NCBI GenBank assembly: GCA_020746105.1
Contig: CM036618.1
Span: 121,073,280 to 121,137,279 of the forward strand
Length of the DNA: 64,000 nucleotides
Reading direction: 5' to 3'
Origin: Trogon surrucura
Lineage: Eukaryota > Chordata > Aves > Trogoniformes > Trogonidae
A model generated the notes under the pieces. That model was not told the origin of the DNA and did no database searches. It worked only from the letters and a program-made list of their open reading frames with translations. Both the position numbers and the translations under genes were made by a program. Shown in pieces: positions 11,110 through 21,775 of this stretch (position 1 is its first letter; the number at the start of each line of letters is the position of its first letter).

Positions 11110-13779
11110 AGTAAGAGGTGGCATAGGTGTCTGCATTTTTAACTCTGATTTTATTTAATTAATGATTTCACTACAGTACAGCCAGTGAGATGAAGCCTCA
11201 CTGAAGTCTGGGCTTGAACAGCCACTTTTATTCAGAATATATTAAAGCAGCAGATAAGCTTTTTCTCAAATTAGGGAGTAAAACTAGTAGAGTCTGCTTC
11301 CAAACACTGACAAAAGAGCAAGAAGAAATCCAAGGTAATCAACAAGAACTAGAACAAAACTAAAACCAGGCATTAAAACAGAGCTGGAAACTCTGTAAAA
11401 GGAACAAAGGAATCCTTTCACTGCAAACCTGTACGCTGAGGAATGATTTACAGAATGAGATCACTTTTGTATTGGAATAGCACTGCAAATCTAGACAGGA
11501 GCAAGGACCAGAAAAGAGTTAAAAACAAGCAATATCTGGCCAGTTTGGAAACTGTCACCGGCAGCAAGAGGTAAGTTAAGTAAAAGCATCAAAACCCAGG
11601 TGAAACCAGACATTTGGATTTTCAATCCGGTTCTCCTGGAGGATGGGGTAGGGCCAAACCCCGTGTTTTAAGCTTCCCTCCTAAAGAAAGAAGGGCTCCG
11701 TGGTCACGCTGTCCATTCATCAGTCTGTCAGCCTACCTTCGTAATGTGAACCTGCTGGCCAGCTTCAAGGAGGTTTGACAGAAAGGTCAAGCCAAAATAT
11801 GCGTAGCTCAGAGTCAGCCACATGTTGTGCTGCCTCTGTCTTAGCCGACAGATGGGAGAGGTGGGCAGAGAAGGAGAAAACTGGGAGGGCAGAATGCCTG
11901 TAGGGCCTTATACAGGACATAGAGATGAATGCATGAGGTCAAATCGAAGCTGCTGTTGGTAGTGGCCAAAAAGGCTGCGGCCAGAGGGCAAGTGCCACAC
12001 AACACCCTCACTCTCCCCCAAAATCAGATTGCTCTGGCTCAGATGTAACTACTGCCATCTGAGAGGCAAAGAAAGTACTTTGTAGAATCCTCTCGGTTCA
12101 CTTCAGTGTCGCTGTCAAGAATTATGAGGACTTTAAAAAAAAACAGCTTAAAAATTGGCAGCTTGCAACTGGGACTTGGATATCATGTTAAAATCCATGA
12201 AAGAAGGCCAAGGATTTTCTAAGGGTTTGTGGACTTCGCATTATTTCCTTGTAGTTTTATCCAACAGCAGAGGAAGCACCTGGTAATGTGGAAGACAAAA
12301 GCTGATCTCTGAAAGCCACGGAGCTATGTGTGCCAAAAACGTGTGCTGAAAAAGGAGACTTGTGTTTGTTCTTGACATCTTTTTGCATCGTTAGAGAAAT
12401 TTAAGGCTGCTCTTTGGGAAAAAAAAAAAAAAGTAATACAAAAATGAATGGAAACACATTTATTTATTGGGGAATAAAGCCATAAAAGGGGTTTCTGTGA
12501 TTATAAGGCAGGCCAGAAAGGAGCCTCCTGAATGCCTGTGGGAGATCCTACGTAGGAAGATTAAGACACAGTAGAAATGGATTAAAATCTCGAGGTAAAA
12601 AGGTTAGTTTCCAGATTTTTTTGTTTTGTTGTCAACAGTCCTATGCTCAAGTTTCTATTAATGATTAATTATGCACAACACAGTGCCCACAGGCTAAACT
12701 GTATTCCCTACAAACGCAAGCGAGACCAAATTATGTTTGTCTTACATGGTGATGATGCTAACAAGTGTAAGTAAACTACTAGTGGTTATTATTTGCTTTG
12801 AAATGTATTTTGGGTAGTGAATGAAATCAGTGTCAGAGGAAGTACTGTAGAAACTTGATTTGTAAAAAAATCCCTTTAAAGATGTAGTTTGGCTGAAACA
12901 GGTGATTTCCTGACAGCTGGCCGGCAGAGAACAGGTAATACTGAACCACTGCAACAGCTACACATTGAGCTTGATTTTAGGAAAAGAGAAAGGGGGAGGA
13001 GTTGCAATGTTTCACCTAGAGGGCTCAGAAGACTCTTTTATGTAAAATATATCCTATCACTTCTCATGTTGGAGATTGAGCAAGAGATCAGGGAAACCTC
13101 TTTAGTGAATTCCACAAAAAGAACAACCGTTTCTTGACTTTATATAAAAATTTCAGTTTCAACTTGAAAAAGCTGTGCTCTGCAATTGAAACTTTGAGGC
13201 ATCAGCTAAGATAAATGCAGTCTGTCAAGTCCATGAGCGCATCTGGTCTCGTTTCACAGTCCTGTGACAAAGACGAGCAGGGGCTCCAAGTGTGAAGGCA
13301 CTTTGGGAACCGTAGCCCATGCGGACTGAGACAATGAAGGGGTGTGCACATCCACTGCTGGTTCCCAACGCTGACAGTAATGCCCATCTGAGATGGTATG
13401 AAACAAGTGGGATTTGGATACAGCTGCCCTCCTTCCTAGGAAGGTGGCTTTAGCAAATAACGTCAAGTCTCCTTCACAGCAAAGCGGGCAGAAATTAAGT
13501 ACCTAGTACTTCTCTTATACAAGACTCAAATAAACATCTAAGCACGAAGAGGTGAAGCATCGGATTCCTGTGACAATTTCCTGACGGGACCGTTACTGAA
13601 AGTACTTATTTGCAACCAGCACATTTCCGTTTGTTCCTTCCGAGCTGCTGTCCCCAGTCACGTGCCTGCTGGGAGCGAGGTGGCAAACCAGAGGCTGCTC
13701 TCCAGCCCCGCACACAAAACACATCTGCGAGGCCAGACTCGTTCCTCCTGAGGTTTTACCGGGCGGGAACAGCCGCCTG
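11110..13779. other. Intergenic region upstream of the TASP1 CpG island
   Basis: No gene recognised. The stretch has an A run of about 13 bases near 12420-12432 and rises in G+C from about 13600 toward the CpG island. The short open frames here (70-82 codons) show no domain. Any TASP1 enhancer here cannot be seen by eye. Confidence 0.6.
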
Positions 13780-14106
13780 TGAGAATTTTCCGACGAGGAG
13801 GAAGACAAGGCCCAGCCGGGTAGAGCCGCTGCACACCCGGGTCCCTGGGCCCTGCCCGCCTCCCGCCCTCACTCCCCGGGCCCAGCTCCCCGCCTTCCCC
13901 TCGGGGAGGCCGCGGCCGCCGCCCAGGGCCTGGCCGCGCTCCGGAGGTGCCTCCTCACGCTCCCCGAGCAGGCGACACCCGCCCCACAGGTCGCCCCGGC
14001 GGCCACCCCGTCCCGCCTGGCCACAAGCCCCTCCCGCGGGCTCAGCCCCCGCCCCTCGCCGCGATTGGTGTTCTCCGAGGCACCTGCCTCGGCATTCGCC
14101 TTTCCA

Positions 14107-14128
14107 GACGTCAATCGGCTAGACGTCA
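14107..14128 (+). promoter_or_regulatory. TASP1: Two CRE-like GACGTCA sites, directly repeated
   Basis: GACGTCA at 14107-14113 and again at 14122-14128, spaced 15 bp start to start. Each is one base short of the palindromic ATF/CREB site TGACGTCA. They lie between an ATTGG box and a CCAAT box just upstream of the presumed first exon, a typical layout for a TATA-less promoter. Binding is inferred. Confidence 0.55.
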
Positions 14129-14153
14129 TTTCCTATACCCTGGGGCGCCTCGC

Positions 14154-14158
14154 CCAAT
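14154..14158 (+). promoter_or_regulatory. TASP1: CCAAT box
   Basis: CCAAT within CGCCCAATCGG, about 90 bp upstream of the presumed exon 1 donor. A second, inverted copy (ATTGG) lies at 14064-14068, about 90 bp further upstream. NF-Y binding is the usual interpretation and is not shown by sequence alone. Confidence 0.5.
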
Positions 14159-14174
14159 CGGAGCGAGGCGGTGG

Positions 14175-14247
14175 GCGGGACGCCTCATCCTCACCGAGGC
14201 AACGGGCGGGCGGTTCCGGGTGTGCGCGAGGCTGACGGCGGCGGAGG
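14175..14247 (+). other. TASP1: TASP1 non-coding exon 1 (5' UTR), start approximate
   Basis: The donor GGAGG|GTGAGT at 14247/14248 is the strongest splice donor in the island. It lies just downstream of the CCAAT/CRE cluster. Because the first coding exon begins at a splice acceptor (18141), an upstream 5' UTR exon is required, and this is the best candidate. The transcription start cannot be located; 14175 is a placeholder about 20 bp past the CCAAT box. Alternative first exons inside the island are possible. Confidence 0.5.
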
Positions 14248-14459
14248 GTGAGTGCTTCGTGCCTGGTTCCGCCCTGCCCCGCCTTAGCCCGCCGGTCCCC
14301 GCCTCTCCCCGGCCCGCTTTCTCCCGCCTCCCCGCGCTCCCTTAGCTTTATTCCCTTTCCCCCGCGGTCCCCGGGGCTCCGCGGGCGGCTGTGGGGTGTA
14401 ACGGCCGCGCCGTCGCGAGCCGTCCGCGCGCCGCCGCCGCCGCCGGCGGGGGCTCCCCA

Positions 14460-14473
14460 GGGTGACGTCACCC
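14460..14473. promoter_or_regulatory. TASP1: Perfect 14-bp palindrome containing a full CRE
   Basis: GGGTGACGTCACCC is its own reverse complement and contains the consensus cAMP-response element TGACGTCA at 14463-14470. It lies within the CpG island about 215 bp downstream of the presumed exon 1 donor. CREB/ATF-family binding is the known role of the motif; its use here is inferred. Confidence 0.65.
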
Positions 14474-14528
14474 CGGCTGCCGCCGCGGCCCCCTCTTCCC
14501 AGGAGGGGGAGGGGCGGTGTCCCCGGGC

Positions 14529-14542
14529 GTTGCCATGGCGAC
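14529..14542. promoter_or_regulatory. TASP1: RFX-type X-box
   Basis: GTTGCCATGGCGAC differs at one base from the palindromic X-box GTTGCCATGGCAAC bound by RFX factors. It lies in the CpG island 56 bp downstream of the CRE palindrome. The ATG inside it (14534) is in a good initiation context but opens a frame without recognisable protein, so a regulatory reading is preferred. Confidence 0.55.
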
Positions 14543-15143
14543 GCCGCGCCCTGCCCGGCCCGGCCCGGCGGTTCCCCGGGTGGCGGCCTGTGGCCGTGGC
14601 CGCCCTGAGGCGGGTACCGGGACTGAGGGTGCCCCGGGCTGCGCCTCCTTCCCGCCGTGCGGGGTTTCTGCCGCCGTCCCCGGCCCTCCCCGAGGAGGCT
14701 TCGGCGGGGCGGCAGCGGCCGAGCTCACCGAAGACTTATTATTATTTTTTTCCCGAATAAAACTTTCTTTTCCACGTTACTTCCGTGGCCGCTGCTGGTT
14801 GCCCGTTGCCTCGGCAGCCTCTCGGTTGCCGCTGGTGCCGCTTGGTTGTCGAGGCGTTGGGCCGAGCACTTTCCTCTCGCCCTGTTGCTCTTCGGCCTCC
14901 CCCTGCTCAGGCCTCGTACTGCAGAACCCAAGAGCTCCTTAAAAACAAGCTCTTCCGTATCGCCTGTGTCGAGGCAGAGACATCGGTGTGTACATCCCTC
15001 CCTCTGTTCCTCTCCTGCGTTTGTGTTTGCTCTCTAGGGCTGTTTTCTGTGCCCTGGGCATTAGGCAGAGCTTTGAATCTGGGGCCATGTGAGGGCCACG
15101 TCTTGGCTGATAGCGTAGCTGAAGTGTCTATGGGAAGCCCACT

Positions 15144-15600
15144 GAATCATAGAATCATAGAATCAGTTGGGTTGGAAAAGACCTCAGAGATCATCAAGTC
15201 CAACCCTTGGTCCAACTCCAGTCCATTTACTAGATCATGGCACTAAGTGCCATGTCCAATCTCAGTTTAAAAACCTCCAGGGACAGTGAATCCACCACCT
15301 CCCTGGGCAGGCCATTCCAATGCCTGACCACTCTCTCTGTAAAGAATTTCTTTCTAATATCCAGCCTAAATTTCCCCTGGCAGAGCTTAAGCCCGTGCCC
15401 CCTTGTCCTGTTGCTAACTACCTGGGAGAAGAGACCAATCCTCTACCTGGCTATGACTTCCCTTCAGGTAGTTATAGAGAGTGATGAGGTCACCTCTAAG
15501 CCTCCTCTTCTCTAGACTAAACAACCCCAGCTCCCTCAGTCTCTCCCCATAGGTCTTGTGTTCCAGTCCCTTCACCAGTCTTGTTGCTCTGAAAGGCTGA
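15144..15600 (-). mobile_element. CR1 LINE 3' fragment, antisense
   Basis: About 455 bp. It starts with the reverse-complemented tail (AATCATAGAATCATAGAATC) followed by GGTTGGAAAAGACCTCAGAG. It continues through CCTCCCTGGGCAGGCCATTCC, TTTCTTTCTAATATCCAGCC, CCCCTTGTCCTG and CTCCTCTTCTCTAGACTAAA, all reverse complements of the CR1 3' region. Inserted antisense to TASP1 in intron 1. The open frames it contains are non-functional. Confidence 0.95.
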
Positions 15601-16873
15601 GTGACTCTTTCTACGCTGGGTGTGACGCTCACTTATTTACATTTTTTTCTGATTGCTGATGTAGGATTCAATGTTTCGTTTTCAGTGCAATAGATGCTCT
15701 GGGCTGCTTTGGTAAAATCATTGTGGTCCATGTTCTTCAGAAGTCAAACTAGAGTATATTCCTCCCAACGTTTCTGTAGCTGTACAGACTTAGAACTGCA
15801 TAATGAGAAGGGATAAGATCAGAAATGATAAATGTATGACAGCCAGGAAGGAGAACAGATAAATCCTAGAAGCAGCTAGAAGGGCAAAGGTTGGGTCCAA
15901 CCGCAGCTTTCATAGTGGAAGCAGCAGGTTCATGAAGTAGATTAGAAAGGATTTGAAGAACCATTGAAGGTGGAAGGAGTTTGACAACATTGAATTGATG
16001 TGGAGGAAGCATTATGAACTGAAGAAAACTGGAAAAGGTTGACTATGGATTGTCCAGTAAAAATAAATATGTTCTCAGACCAAAGTATATGTAAAGGCCT
16101 AATTAGAGTTTTCATTCTGGACTTAGGTTATTAGCTGGTCTTTAAGTAGCACCTGTATCTTCATTTTCAAAAACTATTTAACTATGATCATCATTATGTT
16201 CCCTACCACTACGTTATTTTTTCCATTTCTGCAAGAATATAGGTTCCTTACTTGCTCCTCTGTCAATTTAATTAGATTTTGTCATGCCCCTGTTGCTGTA
16301 ATAATGTTGTGTGGTGTACCAGTGCCTGTACCAATGGCTACTGGAGCTTTCTTCATTGTTATTAGCAAAAAAGAAGTAAATGCAGAGATTGGGAGTTTAT
16401 TTTTCACTCTGAAGTTTATGCAGGTATTATATAGACGTGGTCCATAAATGCTTTTTCTCTCTGTAGAGTGTATGTATTATATTGGCTTTTCCTTTTGTAT
16501 AAATATATATATAATTATAACAAAGAATTAATATTTATATTTTAAAATCAGAAATTTAGCATCTAAGAAAAAATGATTGGCAATAAATAACTTCCTAGAA
16601 AGTTGTGTTAATTTTAGTTATTGAAAGAATGGTTGTGGTATACCAGCAGGTTTGTTCTGTGCCAGTGCTGAATCTTTCTAAATATCATTTGCATTGTTTT
16701 GGTTGTTTAAATGGAATGGGTTTTAGTTACTGGGGTAAGCCATATAGCATTTGCAGAAATCTGTGGTTTAAATCTTATGTACTAAACATCTCATTTTTTT
16801 CCACATCTGTTCGCTTTTTAGTATTCTTTGGTTACAAGCAGTCCTTTTTGAGGTGGTAGGACTGATAGACATC

Positions 16874-16919
16874 ATACTGGAGTATCTTAATATGCTATAC
16901 TGGAGTATCTTAATATGCT
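16874..16919. repeat. Perfect 23-bp tandem duplication
   Basis: Two identical, adjacent 23-bp copies beginning ATACTGGAGTATC (16874-16896 and 16897-16919), in TASP1 intron 1. Identity of the copies suggests a recent replication slippage or duplication event. Confidence 0.9.
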
Positions 16920-18141
16920 ATAGAGGTTTTTTTCCATTGATGCATTGTGTTTCCTGAATTAATTCATAATGTAGAATGTCTCTGGTTTTAATTTTACCTG
17001 CTTGAAACAGAGAAGCGATATTGTGCCAGGATTGATGTGTACTAGGCTATGGATAAGAGAAGCAATGTAAACACAGTGAATTTGTGATGAGTCCTGAAAA
17101 GTACATAGTTTTATACTTAAATGTGGGAGTGTTTTTGTTTTGTATACTGGAAAATACTGACAGTTTTGCCATTAACTTTCCAGAAACACCATAAGGGTTA
17201 AGATCAAAACCAAATAGGGTTACTAAATTTTTTTTGTGATTGACTTAAGCACATTGTAGTTCACTAATGATCATGGCAGCTGCCCTTACACTTATCTAGG
17301 CAAACTTCCTGTCACTGTTTTAGGATTACTGGCATTTTTTTTTAGAAATACTTTGCCATAAAAAAGTTAATTCCCCCCCCCAAATAAATAATAAGGGTAA
17401 GGGATGAAAATGTATGTAAGAGTAGGAGTTCATTATAGGATCTTAAATAGCTGTTTCCTGCAAAAGAAAGGAAAAGGTATGGCATTTTTTAAATGTTACT
17501 CATGTACTACAATTCTGTGGAGCACGTTTGTAACATCTTATTTGACAACTGAATTTGTGTTAACGAATGAATTCTGCACCCCCTATATAAAATATAGACA
17601 CAAAGTCACGCAGGCAGTTGCCAGTTTGTGGTTTGAGGATTGAGATTCTGCTGTGCAACCATATGTATACTGTCTTTCAGCTTTTTCCAGCATTGCTGCG
17701 GTGCTGCTTAGGACTTCCCACAGAAGCAGGGAGTGACTCTTTTAAGAAGTGTAAAGATTACGGATATGGAGTATCATCACATTAGAAACTAGTCAGGTGT
17801 AATGGGTGGAGAAATAATTTGTACTGTTGAATAAAAGGAGACCGTGGAAAGTAGCTTCTTCTTAGTCACAGGCAAACCTTGTATCAACAAGTCCCTACAA
17901 TGTCTGGAAAAATTATTAGCTTCCAGTTAAATTGTAACAAAAAGGCTGCTTTCAACTTGCCACATGGACTTTGGTTATTTTAATACTGTTAGCTAGGGAA
18001 CATCTAGCACTTAGAAGCCCTTCTTCCATGAAGCATACTCCTTGTTTCAAACCTCTTTTGGAAAAGTTCTTTCTGAAGTAATTTGTGTGAAAGTCAGCTC
18101 TTGAAATCAGTATCTAACGTATGTATATGATTTGCTTTTAG

Positions 18142-18359
18142 GATGATTCCTCTCCAGAGTTTATTTTTGAATGGAAGGATGCTCTTCTGCTGTAGAAGAT
18201 GGTGATCCTAATTTATGATCATGGAGAAGGGGATAAGTTCAGTAGAAGTGTTACCTTCCATATCATCTCAGGTTACAGCTGTAAAAGTGCTGGTCAAAGA
18301 GCCCGAAGTAAAGCAAACCCAAAGAGGGAAACGAGTGGGATTTGTGCTTGTCCATGCAG
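18142..18359 (+). CDS. TASP1: TASP1 exon 2: first coding exon, residues 1-48
   Basis: Taspase 1 is the threonine aspartase that cleaves MLL/KMT2A, KMT2B and TFIIA after Asp in QxD/G sites. This exon runs from the acceptor TTTGCTTTTAG to GCAG|GTAAGA. The start codon is ATG 18215, giving MIMEKGISSVEVLPSISSQV and ending KRVGFVLVHA. It aligns with the human N-terminus (MTMEKG at the start, FVLVHAG at the end). Residues 10-40 are divergent, as expected for the disordered N-terminus. FVLVHAG opens the hydrolase fold. ATG 18215 sits in a poor context (T at -3). ATG 18221 (Met3, A at -3 and G at +4) may be the main initiator. The 73 nt before 18215 are 5' UTR and contain upstream ATGs at 18143 and 18199. 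The exon ends with one base of the Gly49 codon. Confidence 0.95.
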
Positions 18360-19954
18360 GTAAGATGCAGAAGCGTAACAGCTGGAATGGAAATACTACA
18401 TATGCAAACATGTGCAAATAGGGCATTTTAAATTGTTTTTTTTTTCTCCTTGACAAAGAAAACCCCAAACAAAATCTCTAAATTAAATGGTTATAAAATG
18501 TCGAATTCTGCACTTATCTGCTAAGCTTGGGAAATCTATAAAACGTGAGAGATCTTCCAGTCTACTTCCTTACACTACAAAAATACCAAGCATAGCTGGT
18601 TCATTACTGGTTTTTTGTCTAGCTTCTCTGTAAGGACAGTCTGGTTCAGACTTTTTAAAACCTCCTTAGGCCATTTGTTGCAGAACTATTTTTTTTTTTT
18701 TTTACTCTTTAGAACATTTTCCTCCAAGTCTATTTTTTTTTTTTTGTATTGTTCAGGTGAGTTACCATTTATTTCTTCCACATGTACTAAAGAGGTCACC
18801 TGCTCAAATGTGATACAAAAATGACATTATGTGCATCTTGCTCAATAAGTTCTTTTCTAATAGGTTCCTTCTTGAATATTATAAATCTGGAAATATTAGT
18901 CATGCTTATATCTGGCTCTATATTTGTTTTTAGCATATGTGTGATGGAATGAGATGAAATTGAGCAAAGTAGCCTTGTGACACCTTGAATACTAAAAAAA
19001 ACCCAGCTTGGTTTATGAAATCCTGAAGATAAAAAAAAAAAAGAAAAGCAAAAAAACCCTCATAGAACTTATTCTGGGTTGATATTTGATGATCTTGGTA
19101 TTCTGCTTTAAGAGCAAATAGAATTGTTCAGTATGTTGTCTTCTACTGGATGACTTTACTCTACTTAACATTCTCTTTCTTTTGCTACATTATTAAAACT
19201 TATTTTACTAGAGTTTTTCAAAGCTAGTATTTCTAGAGGTGAGAAAAGGGAAGTTGAGCACAAAAATGCAAGCACATTTTTTTTCAAGTGCAAAAAAACA
19301 GAAGAAGATGAAATTTAAATATTAGCATGCTAGTTTTGTCAGTTATTTTTCTGATGCTGTGTTTAGTTGAATAGTGAGCACTGATAAATTTTTCAGCTAT
19401 GGAAGCAGATGGTGGCTACGAAACAGGGAAAAATGGTTAGATGCACCAGGATAGACATAAAGACTGAAAACAGGAAAAAGGTGAAGCGATCTTTATTTCC
19501 AGGGGCTCTCCTGGTTCTAAAGCAGGAGTAATGAGCTCTGAAAATGTAGCATAAACTGAAGATGAACACAGGGGTAATTGCAGTAAAAGAAAATTGGAGT
19601 TTGACTTTAAATCAAAGATTTTGCCCAATGATGGACAATAAATAAAAAAGCTATGCTGGAAATCCTCCAAGGATTGGCAAAACTGGAATCTCTTGGAGAC
19701 ACTTTACAGGAACAGACTGCGTGATGCTGAGATTTATACTTCTGTGATTCTGCATACTTACGCTGTGTCCTATATTTTACTGAGGGTATTTGACTTAATG
19801 TTGGAATGCATAAAATTGTCAGTCATTGATACAAGAAGGAAATACCAAAGTAATCCATAAAAAGGAAGGCTGTATTTATCTTAAGTCTTTATGTGAGCTA
19901 TAGGCTGTGGTTTGACAGGTAGCATAATCTCTTTTCTTTTCGCCTTAATTGCAG
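18360..19954 (+). other. TASP1: TASP1 intron 2
   Basis: 1595 bp between GTAAGA and CTTAATTGCAG. AT-rich with several T and A runs (18690-18745, 19031-19042). No coding exon, RNA gene or clear repeat recognised. Confidence 0.88.
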
Positions 19955-20022
19955 GTGCAGGTTATCATTCCGAATCCAAAGCGAAAGAGTACAAGCATGT
20001 GTGCAAAAGAGCCTGTCAGAAG
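19955..20022 (+). CDS. TASP1: TASP1 exon 3, residues 49-71
   Basis: 68 bp between the acceptor TTAATTGCAG and AAG|GTATGT. Two bases complete Gly49, followed by 22 codons: AGYHSESKAKEYKHVCKRAC and QK. This follows HAG in the taspase/asparaginase fold, giving the HAGAGYH motif near the N-terminus of the alpha subunit. It matches the human sequence closely from memory. Ends in phase 0. A 147-codon minus-strand open frame covering this exon (19945-20388) is a shadow. Confidence 0.96.
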
Positions 20023-21706
20023 GTATGTCTTACCAGCTCCACAGTCTTGTAGGGGAAATATGAGAAACTTATTCAGTGATGCTGTCTCTTCAGTAAAAAT
20101 GGACAAATCTCGGTGTATGTATTTCTGGAGTAAAAACGGAGCAGTGACTGTTGACGTGACACAGAGTGCGCGGCTGTGAGGTGCAGCAATGTCCTTATCA
20201 GTGGTGGCAAATAGCAGGCACCAAAGGAACAGTGGGGGAACAGGTGAAGGTCGCGGTGTGTACACGGAGCATTCCTTCAGCTTCCAGCACTCATCCTGAA
20301 GCTCTGGGATTTGTGGAGCTAGGCATGTTGCCTGGATTTTTCTTTCATCAAAGTCCACTCTTTTTGGAATTTGTTTGAACTCTAGCATCCAGATTGCTCT
20401 GTGGATGCAGAGATTTCTAGAATTCTTTTAATCTCCTCCAATAACTTAGCTTTGAAACTGGCAAGTCCTGTGTACTGTTGAATGAGAAACTGAAAAACCA
20501 AAATTTCTAATGTGTTTAGCTTTCTCTGGAGAGAAGGAGCTGGAGACCTTGGCAAGCTTTTTAGAAGACTCTCAGAGTTGGCTTCTGATAATTATCACTT
20601 CATCTTACAGTTCTATTGATGAATCCTAATACCGATCTAATTTCGTAATGAGAAGCCTCAGAAATCATCAAAATGTCACACTAGCTTCATTAAAGTTGTG
20701 CATTAACCCTGGTTGTATTCATTTTCCAGCTAGTTATGTGTGAAAAAGGGTTGCTTGCTATTGAATTTAAGTCTACCAATAACTTGTATGAAGAACAAAC
20801 AGTCAAGGGTTTGTCTTGCAACTGAAGATGCAGCCATAGTTGTTTATTTGGGGTTCCCCAGGAAAAATTTACTGTAATGTCTTGTCCAGTATGGAACTAA
20901 GAATCATATAATGGTTTGGGCTGGAAGGGACCTTTAAAGGCCATCTAGTCCAACCCCACTGCAGTGAGCAGGGACTTCTTCAACTAGGTCAGATTGCTCA
21001 GAGCTCCATCCAGCCTAACCTTGAACGTTTCCAAGGATGAGGCTTCTGACACCTTTCTGGGCAACCTGTTCCAGGGTTTCACCACCCTCATTGTAAAAAA
21101 TTCTTCCTTATTTCTAGTCTAAATCTACCCACTCTTATTGTACCCCTTGTCTTATTGTAACAGACCCTGCTGAAAACATTGTCCCTTTCTTTCTTCTAGG
21201 CCCCCTTTAAGTATTGAAAGGCCACAATAAGGTCTCCAATATTAGGCTCTAGAAGTTCATTTGTGTGCGTGTATAGTTGGAAGATAACATTGTCTTACTT
21301 GTTTTGTTTTTGTGTGCTGGCTCTTAGTTGAGCTTACTTGTAGGTTCAGTTCAGTTTCAATACGTGGTACTAGGGGTTTTTGTTGAATCTCGGAAGGAAA
21401 ATTAGAAACTTCTTGACCGAAACATTAAGTGTTTGAGGACAGCTGGTGTAAGAATTTATTTTGTTATAAATCTGACCATGCAGGAATCTGCTACTAAATG
21501 CAGTGTTGCAATTTCAGAGTCATAAAATCATGCCTTTAGATCTGCTCTCTTGTAGCGCAAACTGGCTATCTCCAGTGGCTATTTCCTTGTTTTTAGGTCC
21601 TCTTACATTTTAAACTAATTTGATGAAGATTTTGTCTTGTTCAGGACTAGGAAAATGTAAAGCTTAGTCACACAATATTAGAATAACTAAAAATTCTGTT
21701 TTACAG
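20023..21706 (+). other. TASP1: TASP1 intron 3
   Basis: 1684 bp from GTATGT to TTCTGTTTTACAG. It holds one antisense CR1 fragment (20901-21242). Nothing else recognised. Confidence 0.88.
20901..21242 (-). mobile_element. CR1 LINE 3' fragment, antisense
   Basis: About 340 bp starting GAATCATATAATGGTTTGGG, CTGGAAGGGACCTTTAAAGG, CCATCTAGTCCAACCCC, then GGGCAACCTGTTCCAGGG and CTTGTCTTATTG, ending near AAGGTCTCC. It is the reverse complement of the CR1 3' region and antisense to TASP1. Somewhat diverged. Confidence 0.93.
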
Positions 21707-21775
21707 GCAATTGAGAAGCTACAGGCTGGTGCTCTTGCAACAGATGCAGTGACTGCAGCACTTATAGAATTAGAG
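21707..21775 (+). CDS. TASP1: TASP1 exon 4, residues 72-94
   Basis: 69 bp, 23 codons, phase 0 at both ends, between TTTTACAG and GAG|GTATGA. It encodes AIEKLQAGALATDAVTAALI followed by ELE. This is the helix after the first strand in the asparaginase_2/taspase fold. It differs from human in this segment at only one position by my recall (Ile for Val near the end). Confidence 0.96.

Larger units (their letters stand above)
13780..14930 (+). promoter_or_regulatory. TASP1: CpG island: TASP1 promoter
   Basis: A sharp island of high G+C and frequent CpG in otherwise AT-rich DNA. It lies 3.2 kb upstream of the first TASP1 coding exon and in the same orientation as the gene, as expected for a broadly expressed gene. 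No TATA box is evident. Visible elements include an inverted CCAAT box (ATTGG, 14064-14068), a forward CCAAT box (14154-14158), CRE-like GACGTCA sites at 14107-14113 and 14122-14128, a full CRE palindrome at 14460-14473, an RFX-type X-box at 14529-14542, and a short GCC repeat near 14430-14445. Boundaries are by eye. Long open frames on both strands here follow from the scarcity of stop codons in GC-rich DNA. Confidence 0.88.
14248..18141 (+). other. TASP1: TASP1 intron 1
   Basis: About 3.9 kb from GTGAGT at 14248 to the acceptor TTTGCTTTTAG ending at 18141. It contains the downstream half of the CpG island, one antisense CR1 copy and a perfect 23-bp tandem duplication (16874-16919). No other coding exon is seen. 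Confidence 0.65.

Noticed and set aside
14534-14942. ATG in good context (GCCATGGCG) in the CpG island as a possible protein start
   Set aside because: The ATG is part of the RFX-type X-box, the frame has only compositionally biased sequence, and it lies downstream of the presumed exon 1 donor.
13610-15246. Many long open frames (up to 170 codons) on both strands in the CpG island
   Set aside because: GC-rich DNA has few stop codons. The products are Pro/Arg/Ala-rich, overlap in several frames and show no domain. The region is better explained as promoter.
19945-20388. 147-codon minus-strand open frame
   Set aside because: It overlaps TASP1 exon 3, which is well supported on the + strand, and resembles no known protein.
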